A stretch of DNA of 64,000 bases, from the NCBI GenBank assembly GCA_039090855.1, contig CM076996.1, forward strand, positions 51,612,469-51,676,468, given 5' to 3'. Each line of letters begins with the position of its first letter. Position 1 is the stretch's first letter. Positions 62,649 to 64,000 of this stretch are shown here, piece by piece. The notes beneath the pieces were generated by a model. That model did not search any database and was not told where the DNA came from. It worked only from the letters and a program-made list of their open reading frames with translations. The stretch comes from Macrothele yani (taxonomy: Eukaryota > Arthropoda > Arachnida > Araneae > Macrothelidae). A program made the position numbers and the translations under genes.

Positions 62649-64000
62649 CATTGGTGGAAAGTGAAAAAAGAACACCAAGAAGGAATTGGCGAACGATCAT
62701 GAAATTTGCATATGTTAATGGGGTCGAACTTATGTAGGTGTGATGTTAATTTCGGGACCAACCGGTGAGCGCTTACACCACAGCACGGCATAATATGCAA
62801 ATTATCGTCGGTGGTATTTAAGGAGTATGGCGAAGTGAATGTAATCGGTCGTCTGCATACGGACACGTGCAAAGACCCTGAAGAAGCTGCAATGCCTGGA
62901 CATAGAAGACGTGTACGATTTCAGCAGTTATCGGACTTTGAGCGAGGTCGTCTAGTCGGACTCCGTGAGGCCGGGTGGTCGTATCGTCGTATTGCGGTGC
63001 GAATTGGACGGGAAGTATCGGTGGTGGTACGATGGTGGCGTAGGTGGTCCGAGGAACATTCCCACACGAGAAGACGTGGAACTGGGAGTCGCAGACGGAC
63101 TGATGAGCGGACCGATCGACGCGTAAGAAGAGCGGCGTTGTCAAGCAGAACATCCACTGCGACGCAAATCTGAGCTGCAGTTGCACCTGGGGTGACTGTG
63201 CGAACAATCTGCAACCGTCTACTGGATGCAGGACTACGTGCACATGTTCCTCTGGCATGTGTACCTCTGACTCCAGTCCACTGTCAGGAACGGCTGCAGT
63301 GGTGTCACCAACATCTGCACTGGAGAACGCAATGGCGATCTGTCGTGTTCAGCGATGAAAGCAGATTCTGCTTGGGAGCCTCTGATGGCCATATGTGTGT
63401 TCGCAGGCGCACATGGGAGCGTCTCCACCCTTCTTGCATCCGCCAGCGACACACAGCGCCTACACCTGATCTCCTGGTGTGGGGAGCGATCAGCTATCAC
63501 TCCCGTACACAACTAGTGTTTGTACCGGGGACGTTAAACAGCACCTCCAACATCAACAACATCATTCAGCCCATTGCGGTGCGATTTGTAAGGTCGGTAC
63601 ATTGTGGTGTTTTCCAGCAAGATAACACACACCCACACATGGCACGTGCAACGCAACATGCACTTCGAGGTGTGAGACAACTTCCATGGCCTGCACTTTC
63701 ACCGGATTTGTCCCCCATTGCGCACGTGTGGGATTTTATGGGAAAGCGACATATCCAGTCTCCTCGGCCAGCCATGACCATCCCTGATTTACGCGTCCAG
63801 GTTGAGGATGCTTGGAACTCAATACCCCAAACTTACATCCAACATCTGTACGACAGACTCCATGCCAGAATTGCACAGTGTGACGCAGTTCATGGCGGTT
63901 CAACCTCGTATTAACCATGTTACATGGAAATGTTATTTTTCAGTTTACCAGCAAATACAGCTGTATTTTGCTATAATGTTTTGATCACGTTATCCTCTGT
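62649..64000 (+). mobile_element. Tc1-like transposon (right end outside window)
   Basis: Starts after TA at 62647-62648 with a cattggtggaaagtgaaaaa end, a typical TTGGTGG..AAAGTG Tc1 pattern. The transposase (62892-63914) follows. The mirrored right end was not found before 64000. Confidence 0.7.
62892..63914 (+). pseudogene. Tc1-like transposase with one nonsense codon and a lost catalytic Glu
   Basis: From ATG 62892: MPGHRRRVRFQQLSDFERGR and LREAGWSYRRIAVRIGREVS (HTH), arginine-rich linker, then TGA at codon 94 (63171-63173), probably a CGA codon in the sense ancestor. In the same frame: TVRTICNRLLDAGLRAHVPL, VVFSDESRFCLGASDGH (first Asp), APTPDLLVWGAISYHS, GVFQQDNTHPHMARATQH (second Asp) and WPALSPDLSPIAHVWDFM, where the usual Glu of SPIEH is Ala (gcg). 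C-terminus NSIPQTYIQHLYDRLHARIA then GGSTSY. Catalytically dead even if the stop is bypassed. It is closely related to the element at 49896-51304. Confidence 0.85.

Overview
The window is arthropod-like nuclear DNA: AT-rich, intron-dominated and packed with decayed transposable elements. The only host gene I can support is Sbf (SET-binding factor, the MTMR5/MTMR13 pseudophosphatase with an N-terminal DENN module), on the + strand. Two exons are visible, at 18555-18826 and 56352-56454. They join in phase 0 to give a contiguous uDENN segment, so one 37.5-kb intron fills most of the window. At least 18.5 kb of upstream intron and 7.5 kb of downstream intron flank them. The exons read most like an insect or chelicerate Sbf. 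Large introns together with RTE, Penelope, Tc1/mariner and hAT elements fit a large-genome arthropod such as a tick, other chelicerate or cockroach-like insect; I cannot name the species.

Region 1-18.5 kb (upstream intron): a dispersed repeat; two Penelope-like (PLE) GIY-YIG fragments; a LINE reverse-transcriptase fossil; a 3.16-kb DNA transposon with ~870-bp terminal inverted repeats and a 4-bp TTTA duplication (Sola-like); a tRNA-derived SINE with a perfect 11-bp duplication; and a giant foldback element (10236-18467) whose arms are tandem ~155-bp units. Its right arm was interrupted by a hAT element with a 6-bp duplication, which was itself interrupted by an RTE retrotransposon with a 10-bp duplication.

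Region 18.8-37 kb (large intron, first half): a dead mariner with a (TC)n/(AG)n hairpin; a DD41D Tc1/mariner element with long terminal repeats; a 3.9-kb ZNF862-type hAT with an 8-bp duplication whose right end was later tandemly duplicated; a jockey/CR1-like LINE fossil; a canonical PLE whose tail carries a head-to-head tRNA-SINE palindrome; and a decayed Tc1.

Region 37-56 kb (second half): a truncated RTE ending in a 56-bp perfect foldback; a PLE with its GIY-YIG domain placed before the RT (Naiad-type) and 265-bp inverted ends; a nearly intact 3.2-kb RTE broken by one inserted base; then a stack of TA-targeting elements in TA microsatellites, including a Tc1 with an uninterrupted 343-codon transposase carrying the DD34E triad; an element of unrecognised superfamily; a 5'-truncated RTE with a mutated RT active site; and a pogo-like remnant just before the second Sbf exon.

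Region 56.5-64 kb (downstream intron): a ~106-bp-arm hairpin just after the Sbf exon, a second 6-bp-duplication hAT keeping its BED-finger N-terminus, and a Tc1 with one nonsense codon. There are no operons, CRISPR arrays or bacterial signals. What makes the window unusual is nested, palindromic transposable-element structure inside one conserved gene.
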